A stretch of DNA of 23,896 nucleotides from CAZPBO01 sp964584815 (GTDB taxonomy: Bacteria > Planctomycetota > SKW154): positions 1-23,896 of the forward strand of contig CAZPBO010000038.1 of assembly GCA_964584815.1 (NCBI GenBank), read 5' to 3'. Positions 1 through 6,385 of the stretch are shown here, piece by piece. A program made the position numbers and the translations under genes. The stretch's first letter is position 1, and each line of letters begins with the position of its first letter. Below the pieces are notes generated by a model that was given only the letters and a program-made list of their open reading frames with translations, had not been told where the DNA came from and ran no database searches.

Positions 1-76
1 CTGTCATATTTTCAAGACCCTAATATGGAAGTCAAGACCGCATCAACCTATAGGTTTTACAAGACCTATTGATGTG
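1..76. repeat. Three short GGTCTTG direct repeats and a palindrome downstream of the first operon
   Basis: On the minus strand GGTCTTG occurs three times, at plus-strand 13-19, 33-39 and 60-66. A perfect 12-base palindrome, AACCTATAGGTT, lies at 45-56, and an alternative hairpin, ATAGGT/ACCTAT with an 8-base loop, spans 50-69. No run of T follows, so this is not a clear intrinsic terminator. It could be an operator for a gene left of the window or chance. Confidence 0.3.
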
Positions 77-634
77 TTATGCTCTGCCGTCAACACGGGG
101 GCTTTTTAATCGGCGTGGTTCCTGAAGGATGTTGCCGCAGAGTGGGCAGCGAGGCTTTTTTGCACCGGCAAATATTGTGACATTATAGACTTTTCGGCAG
201 TGTCTGCACTCAAGGATTTTGGTGCGCTGGCTGCGCAGCACATCCAACACCTGCTGCAAAGTCATATAGCCTTTTGAGACCATAATCTCCCCGAGGCGCA
301 GGAAAAGCCCCAGTTTGCGGAGCCGCTTTTGTTCAGAAAGGCAATGTTGGACCTGCTGAAGCGTAACGAATTTTTTCATAATGGCAATAGCGCCGAAGAG
401 AGTCTCGCGTGGTGCGCTGGTGGCAGCCGCGTGCTGAAGCGCCTCCCTCTGGCGCTCTATCAACCTCGCCACCGTCTCCCTGTCAATGACACCGTCCTCA
501 AAGAGGATACGCCCAAGGCTTCGGTAGTTGTGCTCCTCTTTTTGGGTATGTTTAACCTGACGCAACCGCTCCTTATCCAAGACACCTTCCTTCTCAAGCA
601 GGGCGTCAAAAAGGAGCGTTTTGGGGACTATCAC
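77..634 (-). CDS. MshEN-like repeat protein with C-terminal zinc ribbon (paralogue of the upstream gene)
   Basis: This 185-residue soluble protein carries several copies of a helical motif of the form LGxIxxxxGxxTxxQVxxxLxxQ, at about residues 40-63, 80-103 and 114-137. The motif resembles the MshEN/GspE N-terminal domain found in secretion ATPases, where it can bind c-di-GMP. A zinc ribbon follows (C143-x2-C146 ... C163-x2-C166). No ATPase or other catalytic domain is visible. The start is GTG at 634, overlapping the upstream stop as GTGA, with a GAGGAG Shine-Dalgarno 8 bases upstream. It shares its architecture with the 202-residue protein at 631-1239, so the pair is a tandem duplication. 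The function is unknown; a cytoplasmic adaptor or regulator is inferred. Last gene of the operon. Confidence 0.8.
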   Translation of the reverse strand: MIVPKTLLFDALLEKEGVLDKERLRQVKHTQKEEHNYRSLGRILFEDGVIDRETVARLIERQREALQHAAATSAPRETLFGAIAIMKKFVTLQQVQHCLSEQKRLRKLGLFLRLGEIMVSKGYMTLQQVLDVLRSQRTKILECRHCRKVYNVTIFAGAKKPRCPLCGNILQEPRRLKSPRVDGRA

Positions 635-1239
635 TTTTTGTTCTCCTCGTCAATGAATAGGGTGGTGTCGGCGCCCGGAGACTCTATCTCGTGGGGCAGT
701 TGCAATTCTTGTTTGCAGTATTTGCAGTAGTAGGTAAGTCTGGGGTCGTAATTGACGACATTGTAACGGCGCTTGCAAAATGGGCACGCCATAAGTTGTT
801 TATTCTGTTTTTTTAAGACATCAATCACCTGCTGCGCCGTCATCCACCCCTTCTCCACCACTATCTCACCGAGACGGCAAAATATTCCGCGCTCTTCCCG
901 CAACGCCTGAATTCGCAGCGCCTCGTTCACCTGCTCCTCGCTCGCATAACCCAACTGCACTATCAGTCTGCCGATGATGGAGTCCTGCAACCGCGCTTCT
1001 GGATGCTTCGTGCGCGCTTCCAAATTCTGCTTCTGAACCTTAAGTATCTCCTCTATCTGCTCCTGCGTCAGATACCCCTTCTCAAGCATAATCTGACCGA
1101 TTCTTTTGCGGGGATTTGAAAGTCCCTGCTCGCGCACGCATTCAAGAAGTTGTTTTGCGGTTATGAAGCCCAACTCAACAGCAATGCGCCCAAAAAGCGT
1201 TTCTGGGTTTCTGTGTTTGTTCCGCGGCGGATACTGCAT
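631..1239 (-). CDS. MshEN-like repeat protein with C-terminal zinc ribbon
   Basis: This 202-residue protein has four recognisable repeats of the same motif (about residues 15-38, 46-69, 88-111 and 122-145), each shaped like LGxIxVExGxxTxxQVxxVLxxQ. A four-cysteine zinc ribbon follows (C152, C155, C172, C175) and then an acidic tail. The repeats resemble the MshEN (GSPII_E N-terminal) fold of type II secretion and type IV pilus ATPases, but no ATPase domain is attached. The ATG at 1239 has GGAGG 5 bases upstream. Its stop overlaps the start of the downstream paralogue by 4 bases. A related, differently built pair of pseudopilins lies at 8493-10147, but no direct link can be shown. The function is unknown. 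Confidence 0.8.
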   Translation of the reverse strand: MQYPPRNKHRNPETLFGRIAVELGFITAKQLLECVREQGLSNPRKRIGQIMLEKGYLTQEQIEEILKVQKQNLEARTKHPEARLQDSIIGRLIVQLGYASEEQVNEALRIQALREERGIFCRLGEIVVEKGWMTAQQVIDVLKKQNKQLMACPFCKRRYNVVNYDPRLTYYCKYCKQELQLPHEIESPGADTTLFIDEENKK

Positions 1240-1254
1240 ACTTTCCTCCCAACT

Positions 1255-2339
1255 CTATTTTTTGACCTTGGAGGCACTGACGACGCAGCGGAAGCCGACA
1301 TATGGCAGCCGCGCCGTCGGCTCAAGGTAGCCGCGGGCGAATGTCTCATAACCCGATGTTGAGTTGTAGTGACCGCCACGAATCACACGATATCTTTGCC
1401 CGAACTGGGGAAGCGTTTTCTCGTTGCCGGGATAGGCGTCATACCAATCGGCGGTCCACTCCGCCACATTGCCACACATATCAAGACAGCCATACGGACT
1501 CGCCCCTTTAGGAAACGAACCTACAGGTTTGACCTTTTTGTATCCCGATTCGGCAACATTACACACTTTTTTGTCAAACCTGTTTCCCCACGGATACTTG
1601 CGGAAGTCAACCCCTCTTGCGGCTTTCTCCCATTCCGCCTCCGTCGGAAGGCGTTTGCCCGCCCATTTCGCATATGCCTGCGCGTCATGCCAGTTGACAT
1701 ATACAACGGGCAGATTTTCCATCTCCTTGGGCAGAACACCACCCGGCCACGCCTGCATCCTGCCACCCCAATTGTAGCCTGTTGCGTTCAGAAACTCTTT
1801 CCATTGTTTGTTTGTCACCTCACACTTATCAATGTAGAAAGCATCCACATGAACGAGTCTGACAGGGCGTGTGTCAACCCAGCCTGTGGCGTCCCANNNN
1901 NNNNNNNNNNNNNNNNNNNNNNNNNNNNNNNNNNNNNNNNNNNNNNNNNNNNNNNNNNNNNNNNNNNNNNNNNNNNNNNNNNNNNNNNNNNNNNNNCATC
2001 CACATGAACGAGTCTGACAGGGCGTGTGTCAACCCAGCCTGTGGCGTCCCAACCCATCTTAAAGTCGCCGCCCTCAACGAGCACCATCCCTTCGGTTATA
2101 TCGCGTTTGGTTTTCTTTTTGGGACGCGTTTCGGGGGGCTTAACCTGCGCGAGCCCCGGTTTTTCTCCTGTGGGTGTTGAGGCAAGGTCAGGCGCCGCAG
2201 GACCTGTCCTTGTCACTCCTTGTGATGGGACATCCACCTTCACATCTTCTGGTGCCGGCTTGTGCTCCACCACTTGAGGGCGTTGCGGCTTACTGCAGCC
2301 GAAAGCAACCAGAACTGCCGCTGCCAGAAAAATCCTCAT
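1255..2339 (-). CDS. SUMF1/FGE-sulfatase-fold lipoprotein, interrupted by an artificial assembly gap
   Basis: The N-terminus (hydrophobic stretch ending AFGC at residue 15) is a probable lipoprotein signal, followed by a proline/lysine-rich linker. A formylglycine-generating-enzyme-like (SUMF1, PF03781) domain follows: MVLVEGGDFKMG, then FYIDKCEVTNKQW, RLPTEAEWEKAARG, CGNVAEWTADWYD and the terminal VGFRCVV. The 100-N run and a duplicated 55-base flank split the coding frame. Removing one copy plus the Ns (155 bases) leaves 930 bases, a seamless 309-residue protein with a continuous family consensus across the join. Many bacterial homologues are non-catalytic sugar- or partner-binding proteins, and the catalytic cysteine pair of true FGE is not obvious here. 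The ATG at 2339 overlaps the upstream stop as ATGA. Confidence 0.88.
1842..1896. repeat. 55-base direct duplicate, copy 1 (assembly overlap)
   Basis: These 55 bases immediately left of the N run are identical to 1997-2051 immediately right of it. The length and exact identity fit the ends of two contigs that share a k-mer of 55, not a biological repeat. Confidence 0.95.
1897..1996. other. 100-N scaffold gap of probably zero true length
   Basis: There are exactly 100 Ns, the conventional placeholder for a gap of unknown size. Both sides end in the same 55 bases and the SUMF1 reading frame continues perfectly when the copies are merged, so nothing appears to be missing. Confidence 0.95.
1997..2051. 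repeat. 55-base direct duplicate, copy 2 (assembly overlap)
   Basis: Identical to 1842-1896. On the minus strand both copies encode the same 18 residues (WDATGWVDTRPVRLVHVD) in the same phase, which is why collapsing them restores the gene. Confidence 0.95.
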
Positions 2340-3013
2340 TTTGAAGACCCTCCAAGTTTTGCCTCCGCTTCTGATATCTCTTTTTCGCCGATGTCGTATG
2401 CGGCGAGGTCCATCTCCGGCGCACGCTTTGCCGCCTCAAGAAAACCACGCCACGCACCCCGCGCATCACGACCCGCCTTCTCCAGTATCCTCGCACGCAA
2501 ATAGAGCGCTCTCAAGTCCTCAGGACATATTGTTATGGCGTATTCAATCTGCTTCAACGCCGCGTCCCACTGTTTTTTCGCAGAAAGCACTTTTGCAAGC
2601 CTCCTGTGGGCGGCGGCAAGCCCAGGGCGCAGCCTGTCATCCACCAATTTGCGCCACCTCTTCGCCTCCTGCGGATTTGGCGCAGACAGAACTTTCTGAC
2701 GCGCATCCTCCAACTCCGCCGCCGCCACCTTCGCCGCCTCTCCATATGCATCCCACGCATCCACATACCGCCCCAACCTCATATAACAGTCGCCCAACCA
2801 CAGATAAAAATAGTGGTTATGAACAAGCGGATGCGCAGGATACCGCCTTAACAACTCCTTTCGCACCCGAAGTGAACCCTCATAATCCCCCGCCTCAAAC
2901 AACCTGTTCGCCGCATCCATACGGCTCTGTATCAATTTCGCCAACTCCTCACGCTCTTTTCTGGGATTGCTCGCACACCCCACAGCAATCAGAACCACAA
3001 GAACAACTCTCAT
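2336..3013 (-). CDS. TPR-repeat lipoprotein
   Basis: This 225-residue protein begins with a short hydrophobic signal ending in a lipobox-like AVGC (cysteine 13), so it is probably anchored in the outer or inner membrane facing the periplasm. The rest is helical, with tetratricopeptide-type segments: a region around residues 36-90 (ANRLFEAGDYEGSLRVRKEL and LGRYVDAWDAYGEAAK) and another around 135-195 (AKVLSAKKQWDAALKQIEYA, then ALYLRARILEKAGR). TPRs normally mediate protein-protein contacts. It overlaps both neighbours by 4 bases (ATGA junctions), so it is translationally coupled to the SUMF1 lipoprotein downstream. The two probably act together at the envelope, though on what cannot be said. 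Confidence 0.82.
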   Translation of the reverse strand: MRVVLVVLIAVGCASNPRKEREELAKLIQSRMDAANRLFEAGDYEGSLRVRKELLRRYPAHPLVHNHYFYLWLGDCYMRLGRYVDAWDAYGEAAKVAAAELEDARQKVLSAPNPQEAKRWRKLVDDRLRPGLAAAHRRLAKVLSAKKQWDAALKQIEYAITICPEDLRALYLRARILEKAGRDARGAWRGFLEAAKRAPEMDLAAYDIGEKEISEAEAKLGGSSK

Positions 3014-3327
3014 TTCTGAACCTCTATCCTCTTTACAGGTTCTGACATAAGGGTCTTCTGCTCACCGAATATCTCAATCACAAGGGGTTTCTCCACCGCT
3101 ATGGGCTGCAGCAGGCGTCCTTTGAAGAAAGCCTTAGCGGCGGGCTCCTTCTTCATAGACTCTTTCTTTATTATGACCGAACCTTCTGTTGATTTCTCCC
3201 TCCGCCCCATTATGCGCCTTATCGCCCTGTAGCCCAGACTGTCAGGTGGACCCAGACGATAGACCGTTCCCGAAACCGTCGTTACCACAAATCCTCTGTC
3301 GTCGTCGGGCTTGTAGGTCTTCGCCAA
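3010..3327 (-). CDS. Small hypothetical protein, first gene of the operon
   Basis: This 105-residue protein has no signal peptide or membrane helix and matches no family I recognise. The N-terminal part (GFVVTTVSGTVYRLGPPD) looks like a small beta structure. The middle is lysine-rich and the C-terminus (KPLVIEIFGEQKTLMSEPVKRIEVQK) looks like more beta strands. The start is a TTG at 3327 preceded by AAGGAG with 7-base spacing, and no ATG lies nearby in frame. It ends in an ATGA overlap with the TPR lipoprotein, and a good promoter lies about 30 bases upstream of the start. Being first in an operon of envelope proteins is its only functional hint. Confidence 0.65.
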   Translation of the reverse strand: MAKTYKPDDDRGFVVTTVSGTVYRLGPPDSLGYRAIRRIMGRREKSTEGSVIIKKESMKKEPAAKAFFKGRLLQPIAVEKPLVIEIFGEQKTLMSEPVKRIEVQK

Positions 3328-3359
3328 CAGTGCACTCCTTCAAAACTCCCTTGTGGATG

Positions 3360-3389
3360 ATTTTAACACATCATAAGACGCAAAGTCAA
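3360..3389 (-). promoter_or_regulatory. Sigma70-like promoter for the 3327-77 operon
   Basis: On the minus strand TTGACT (3384-3389) is followed by an 18-base spacer and TAAAAT (3360-3365), about 32 bases before the TTG start codon at 3327. It lies back to back with the plus-strand promoter at 3418-3446. Confidence 0.6.
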
Positions 3390-3417
3390 CGCCTCGTTGT
3401 AAGGTGCCTTAAAGCCT

Positions 3418-3446
3418 TTGGCGTCGGACGAAAAATCAGGTATAAT
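3418..3446 (+). promoter_or_regulatory. Sigma70-like promoter for the flavoprotein gene
   Basis: TTGGCG (3418-3423), a 17-base spacer and a perfect TATAAT (3441-3446), 26 bases upstream of the ATG at 3473. Confidence 0.65.
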
Positions 3447-3472
3447 CGTTCCGCTGTTCTGGAGGATGTTAT

Positions 3473-4033
3473 ATGGCGCGCATTGTGGGGATAGTGGGAA
3501 GCCCCCGCGAAGGCGGAAACACAGAAACTCTGGTGAGACGCGCATTGGAGGTGGCAGAGAGCCGCGGCGCAGAAACGACCCTTTTTCATCTGGGAAAAAT
3601 GGGTGTCAACCCCTGCAAGGGCTGCCTTGTCTGCAAAGAGAAAGGGCGCTGTGTTCAGGAAGACGATATGGCAGCGATTTATGAAGCGCTGCATAGGACG
3701 GACGGACTTGTTTTGGGCTCACCCGTCTATTTCGCTACTGTCAGCGCCCAGTTCAAGGCGTTTATGGACCGCTTGATTGCGCTTATTGACACCGATTTTA
3801 GAAGCCGACTGCCTGAAGGCAAACGTGCCGTTCTGCTGTTTTGTCAAGGCGATGAGCGGGGTGACGCATATCTTGACGGGCTGAAATGCGTTGAAACGAC
3901 TTGTGAATGGCTGGGAATAGAGGTTGTAGAAAGGATTGTGGCATCAGGCGTTGAAGAGCCGGGTGAGGTGGCTGAAAACACAGAGATAATGGGGCGTGTG
4001 CAAGAAGCGGCGTATAAACTGCTTCAGGAATAA
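3473..4033 (+). CDS. Iron-sulfur flavoprotein-like NAD(P)H-dependent FMN reductase
   Basis: This 186-residue protein has a flavodoxin-like fold. The N-terminal strand and phosphate loop read IVGIVGSPREGGNT (residues 4-17), the FMN phosphate-binding pattern of NADPH-dependent FMN reductases. A compact cysteine cluster follows (C48-x2-C51-x2-C54-x5-C60), matching the motif that holds a 4Fe-4S cluster in iron-sulfur flavoproteins such as Isf of Methanosarcina. GSPVYFATVSAQFKAFMDRL (about 83-102) is the typical flavin/dimer-interface segment. It probably transfers electrons from reduced ferredoxin or NAD(P)H to an unknown acceptor in the cytoplasm. The ATG has GGAGG upstream and its own promoter. 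It is monocistronic, as the next gene is a tRNA on the opposite strand. Confidence 0.85.
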   Translation: MARIVGIVGSPREGGNTETLVRRALEVAESRGAETTLFHLGKMGVNPCKGCLVCKEKGRCVQEDDMAAIYEALHRTDGLVLGSPVYFATVSAQFKAFMDRLIALIDTDFRSRLPEGKRAVLLFCQGDERGDAYLDGLKCVETTCEWLGIEVVERIVASGVEEPGEVAENTEIMGRVQEAAYKLLQE

Positions 4034-4037
4034 AAAA

Positions 4038-4111
4038 CGCGGCCGGCAGGACTCGAACCTGCGACCTTCTGCTCCGGAGGCAGACGCTCTATCCAACTGA
4101 GCTACGGCCGC
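4038..4111 (-). tRNA. tRNA-Arg (anticodon CCG)
   Basis: On the minus strand a full cloverleaf is visible: acceptor stem GCGGCCG/CGGCCGC, D-arm with TAGCTCAGTTGGATAGAG, anticodon loop CTCCGGA (anticodon CCG, reading CGG arginine codons), and T-arm GCAGGTTCGAATCCTGC. The discriminator base is G. CCA is not encoded and must be added by an enzyme. A run of six T follows directly after the discriminator and probably helps terminate transcription. Confidence 0.97.
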
Positions 4112-4121
4112 TCCACATAAA

Positions 4122-4150
4122 GAGATAACCTACAGGAAGGGAAGTTTCAA
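4122..4150 (-). promoter_or_regulatory. Probable promoter of tRNA-Arg
   Basis: On the minus strand TTGAAA (4145-4150), a 17-base spacer and TATCTC (4122-4127) place initiation a few bases upstream of the mature tRNA 5' end at 4111. The -10 is weak. Confidence 0.4.
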
Positions 4151-4189
4151 GCAACTTGCGCAAAAAAGTCACAAAGATACGATGCAGGC

Positions 4190-4217
4190 TTGAACTTTTG
4201 TTTGCGGTTGGTAGAAT
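4190..4217 (+). promoter_or_regulatory. Probable promoter of the cmr operon
   Basis: TTGAAC (4190-4195), a 16-base spacer and TAGAAT (4212-4217). Transcription would begin near 4224, leaving about 26 bases of leader before the TTG start at 4250. This also rules out the upstream in-frame TTG at 4190, which sits inside the -35 element. Confidence 0.5.
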
Positions 4218-4249
4218 TGCCGCACAACCCCCCGCTTGGGAGGAGGAGA

Positions 4250-5407
4250 TTGACCTACACATTGCGATTTCGGATTGAGACACCGTGTTTTTGTGGAGGA
4301 GCAGAAGCCACGACGAAACCGTGTATTCGGGCTGCCTCTCTGCGGGGGGCTTTGAGGTTCTGGTTGCGGGCGCTATCGGCGCATCATTTCCGTGGCGCTG
4401 ATTACGCCGTCTTCGGCTCCAAAAATTCACCCTCCCCTGTAACGCTCACTGTGGGTGCGCACCGCTTCAACGCCACGCCATCAGGAAGGTTTCCTCCCGA
4501 AATCGCATACCTCGCATACGGTCTCACACGCAGAAAGCATATCCCCTGCGGGACTGAAGTCACCGTCAATGTTTCATTTGATAAAGGAGCAGACAAACGC
4601 ATAAAGCGGCTCTTCTTCCTCTCGGTCTGTGGTCTTGTGATTTTTGGCGGTGTCGGCGCAAGAACAAGACGCGGTTTCGGAACGCTCTCTCTTGCAGGTT
4701 TTGAACCGCAAGATGAAAGCAGTGAGGTCCTCTCGTGGATATGTGGGAAGACAGAAGAGATGGTGCAGGCGGCAGAAAAGGTCATCAGTGAGGCGGCGGA
4801 GTTGGCAGAGGGGTTTGGCGAAGCCGAAGATGTGCTGCCGCCTGTTAGTTTCGCATCCAACGGCGCAGAAGTTTACATCTCCCGCCAGAATTATGAGTCG
4901 GCTGAGACCGCCCACAGGCGTCTGGGCGCCTTAATGCGCACATTCCGCGACTACAGAACCAGCCGCGTTGCCCGCCGCGACCACGACCTTATCTACCACT
5001 TCGCCACCTCCGGCAAGATTGACAATGTTCCGCTGCGGACGGTCTTTGGAATGCCGCATCACTATTTCCTGCGCAACCTCGGAGGCGGGGTCTCTATGTC
5101 AATAACGCTGACCCCGGGTGCCACGGCACGGGGGATAACACGGCGTGCATCTCCTGTTCTCCTTTCAGTTATTCCCGCAAGCAATGGCGCCACAATCGCC
5201 GTCATCCTAATGCGCGGGACATTTCTACCCCGCAGCGTCCCCATCCTTGTTGAGCGCCAGAAAAGAATGCAGAAAAAATCAGAAAATCTGCCCACAAGAA
5301 GCGTCTCGCGCCATCCGTCGTGGCAGGCAGCAATATCCTTCGTTGACAATCTCTTCCGCTCGGGAGAGTTCGCCTCTTTGAGCCTCGTGCGTAAGGAGGA
5401 AACCTGA
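4250..5407 (+). CDS. cmr1: Type III-B CRISPR RAMP protein Cmr1
   Basis: Cmr1 is a Cas7-type subunit that caps the target-distal end of the type III-B (Cmr) crRNA-guided complex. The 385-residue product starts like the family: beta strand LTYTLRFRIETP, then CFCGGAE (residues 13-19), the G-loop-associated segment AASLRGALRFWLRAL (28-42) and VFGS (54-57). The C-terminal RAMP half has FGMPHHYFL, then RRASPVLLSVI and FLPRSVPIL, again typical. The length is within the family range of about 300-470. I chose TTG 4250 because GGAGG lies 6 bases upstream and the protein then begins at the conserved first strand. Its stop overlaps the next ATG (TGATG). It is first in the operon, whereas cmr2 and cmr3 are absent from the window. 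Confidence 0.9.
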   Translation: MTYTLRFRIETPCFCGGAEATTKPCIRAASLRGALRFWLRALSAHHFRGADYAVFGSKNSPSPVTLTVGAHRFNATPSGRFPPEIAYLAYGLTRRKHIPCGTEVTVNVSFDKGADKRIKRLFFLSVCGLVIFGGVGARTRRGFGTLSLAGFEPQDESSEVLSWICGKTEEMVQAAEKVISEAAELAEGFGEAEDVLPPVSFASNGAEVYISRQNYESAETAHRRLGALMRTFRDYRTSRVARRDHDLIYHFATSGKIDNVPLRTVFGMPHHYFLRNLGGGVSMSITLTPGATARGITRRASPVLLSVIPASNGATIAVILMRGTFLPRSVPILVERQKRMQKKSENLPTRSVSRHPSWQAAISFVDNLFRSGEFASLSLVRKEET

Positions 5408-6051
5408 TGCTGACGGTAGGGGTGGCGCTGACCCCTGTTCGCGCCGCCGGAGTAGAAGTCGGTGACATCAAAGAACATCACAAAGACGGCACTGTGCCTG
5501 TGCTACCCGCCCGTTTTTTCGGAAGCACAGACGGCGCAGGAATGCGCCTCCTTGCGCTATGCGTGCCATCCCTGCGCGGCGGTCTCGCGTGGATCGTCAA
5601 CTTTACCGAACTGCTCCGCTTCTGCGACAAAGCCGGGCTTCAGCACCCCTCACCTCCACAAAAGAAAAACCTGCTGTGTTCAAAGGACGCCATTGAGATA
5701 GACGGAACCGCGCTTCTGGGTGCCGCAACAGTGCAGATTGAGCAAAACCAAACGGTAGAAAAAATATGCGAGGTGCTGGCATCCTGCATACCGTTTGACG
5801 AAACCACCAAGGAGATGTTTCTGGGCGGGCTTTGCGTGTGCACAGAAGAGCAGTGGAAGGAGATATGGTTCTGCTGCCGCACTCTTGAGGCAAGGCACTC
5901 GCAAGGAGAAGTCCGCTTTGAGGAGTGGGTTCCCCCACTGTCTGTGCTGTGGGGCGATGTGGACAGAACAGGTGTTGTGCGTGTGGGGGAGGGAGAAACG
6001 GTAGGGCGTGGCTGGTTGGAATTGGTGGAGATGAAGGTTGAAAGCGATTGA
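5407..6051 (+). CDS. cmr4: Shortened, divergent type III-B RAMP protein Cmr4
   Basis: Cmr4 (Cas7 type) normally forms the backbone filament and cuts target RNA with a conserved aspartate. Evidence: an N-terminal strand ending LTP, FFGSTDGAG followed by RLLALCVPSLRGGLAWIV (Cmr4 'DARLL..PV.SL.G..AWVT' region), FEEWVPPLSVLWG (residues 170-182, Cmr4 'YEE.LPP.T') and a final glycine-rich GEGETVGRGW (194-203, Cmr4 'GG.ETVGKG'). At 214 residues it is about 70-80 shorter than usual. The conserved GSSLKGALR segment is missing, with VLPA running straight into FFGS. In my hand alignment the catalytic aspartate position is E17, though D20 is nearby. ATG 5407 has AAGGAGG 7 bases upstream. It may be structural but cleavage-deficient; an extremely divergent other Cas7 is the alternative. 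Confidence 0.8.
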   Translation: MLTVGVALTPVRAAGVEVGDIKEHHKDGTVPVLPARFFGSTDGAGMRLLALCVPSLRGGLAWIVNFTELLRFCDKAGLQHPSPPQKKNLLCSKDAIEIDGTALLGAATVQIEQNQTVEKICEVLASCIPFDETTKEMFLGGLCVCTEEQWKEIWFCCRTLEARHSQGEVRFEEWVPPLSVLWGDVDRTGVVRVGEGETVGRGWLELVEMKVESD

Positions 6052-6385
6052 GCGTGTTTGCAGGGAATTTGAAGCGTTGAAGGAAGAAGAGCAAGAAAAA
6101 TACAGGCGTATGTTCTGCGAGTTTCTGGTGGCGGCGTCGCGGTATGGTGTAAGTTTTGCGGCGGGAGCGCTGTTGGGAAAGTCAGGTGCGACCGCAGCGG
6201 CACTCCTGCGCCATATAGGCTATCTTCTGGGCGCACCCGCTGCAAGACTGGTTGACTCCCCCAAAAAAGAACTTTTCCAACAGGCACCGATACTGCTCTC
6301 CGATGTCTACCGACGCCTATGCGCCGCCACAGAAGAGAAAACCAACAAACCTGAACAAAGTAAAGAAGAGGAACAGGAGAAGTGA
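6038..6385 (+). CDS. cmr5: Type III-B small subunit Cmr5
   Basis: Cmr5 (Cas11 type) is the small helical subunit that lines the Cmr complex alongside the Cmr4 filament. This 115-residue protein is all helical: a charged helix with EEQEKYRRMFCEFLVAASRYG (the family's 'KKY.s..k.lP.li..nGL' region), then VSFAAGALLGKSGATAAALLRHIGYLL and an acidic/lysine-rich tail. The length is slightly below the usual 120-150. The TTG start at 6038 lies inside the last codons of cmr4 (14-base overlap). The ATG at 6031 belongs to the cmr4 frame. The identification rests on size, helical pattern and position between cmr4 and cmr6, since Cmr5 sequences are poorly conserved. Confidence 0.75.
   Translation: MKAIERVCREFEALKEEEQEKYRRMFCEFLVAASRYGVSFAAGALLGKSGATAAALLRHIGYLLGAPAARLVDSPKKELFQQAPILLSDVYRRLCAATEEKTNKPEQSKEEEQEK

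Noticed and set aside
1..76. Edge of a CRISPR array (repeated GGTCTTG)
   Set aside because: The repeats are 7 bases long at unequal spacing (20 and 27 bases) with no constant longer repeat unit.
1369..2007. Plus-strand open frame running into the N gap
   Set aside because: It is antisense to the SUMF1 domain with no start signal and ends within the artificial gap.
1842..2051. 55-base biological direct repeat flanking an insertion
   Set aside because: It flanks exactly 100 placeholder Ns, and collapsing it restores a perfect reading frame, so it is an assembly overlap.
4038..4249. Possible genomic-island boundary: tRNA gene next to the cmr operon
   Set aside because: Integration usually uses the tRNA 3' end, which here points away from cmr. 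No integrase, attachment-site duplicate or composition change is visible.
4190..4249. Longer Cmr1 beginning at TTG 4190
   Set aside because: That codon lies inside the predicted -35 box, has no ribosome site, and the conserved first strand starts at 4250.
5407..6051. The second RAMP gene as Cmr3 (Cas5-type)
   Set aside because: It has Cmr4's 'EE.LPP' and C-terminal 'ETVGRG' motifs and none of the Cmr3 N-terminal 'RPF'/'FPSPST..GALR' features.
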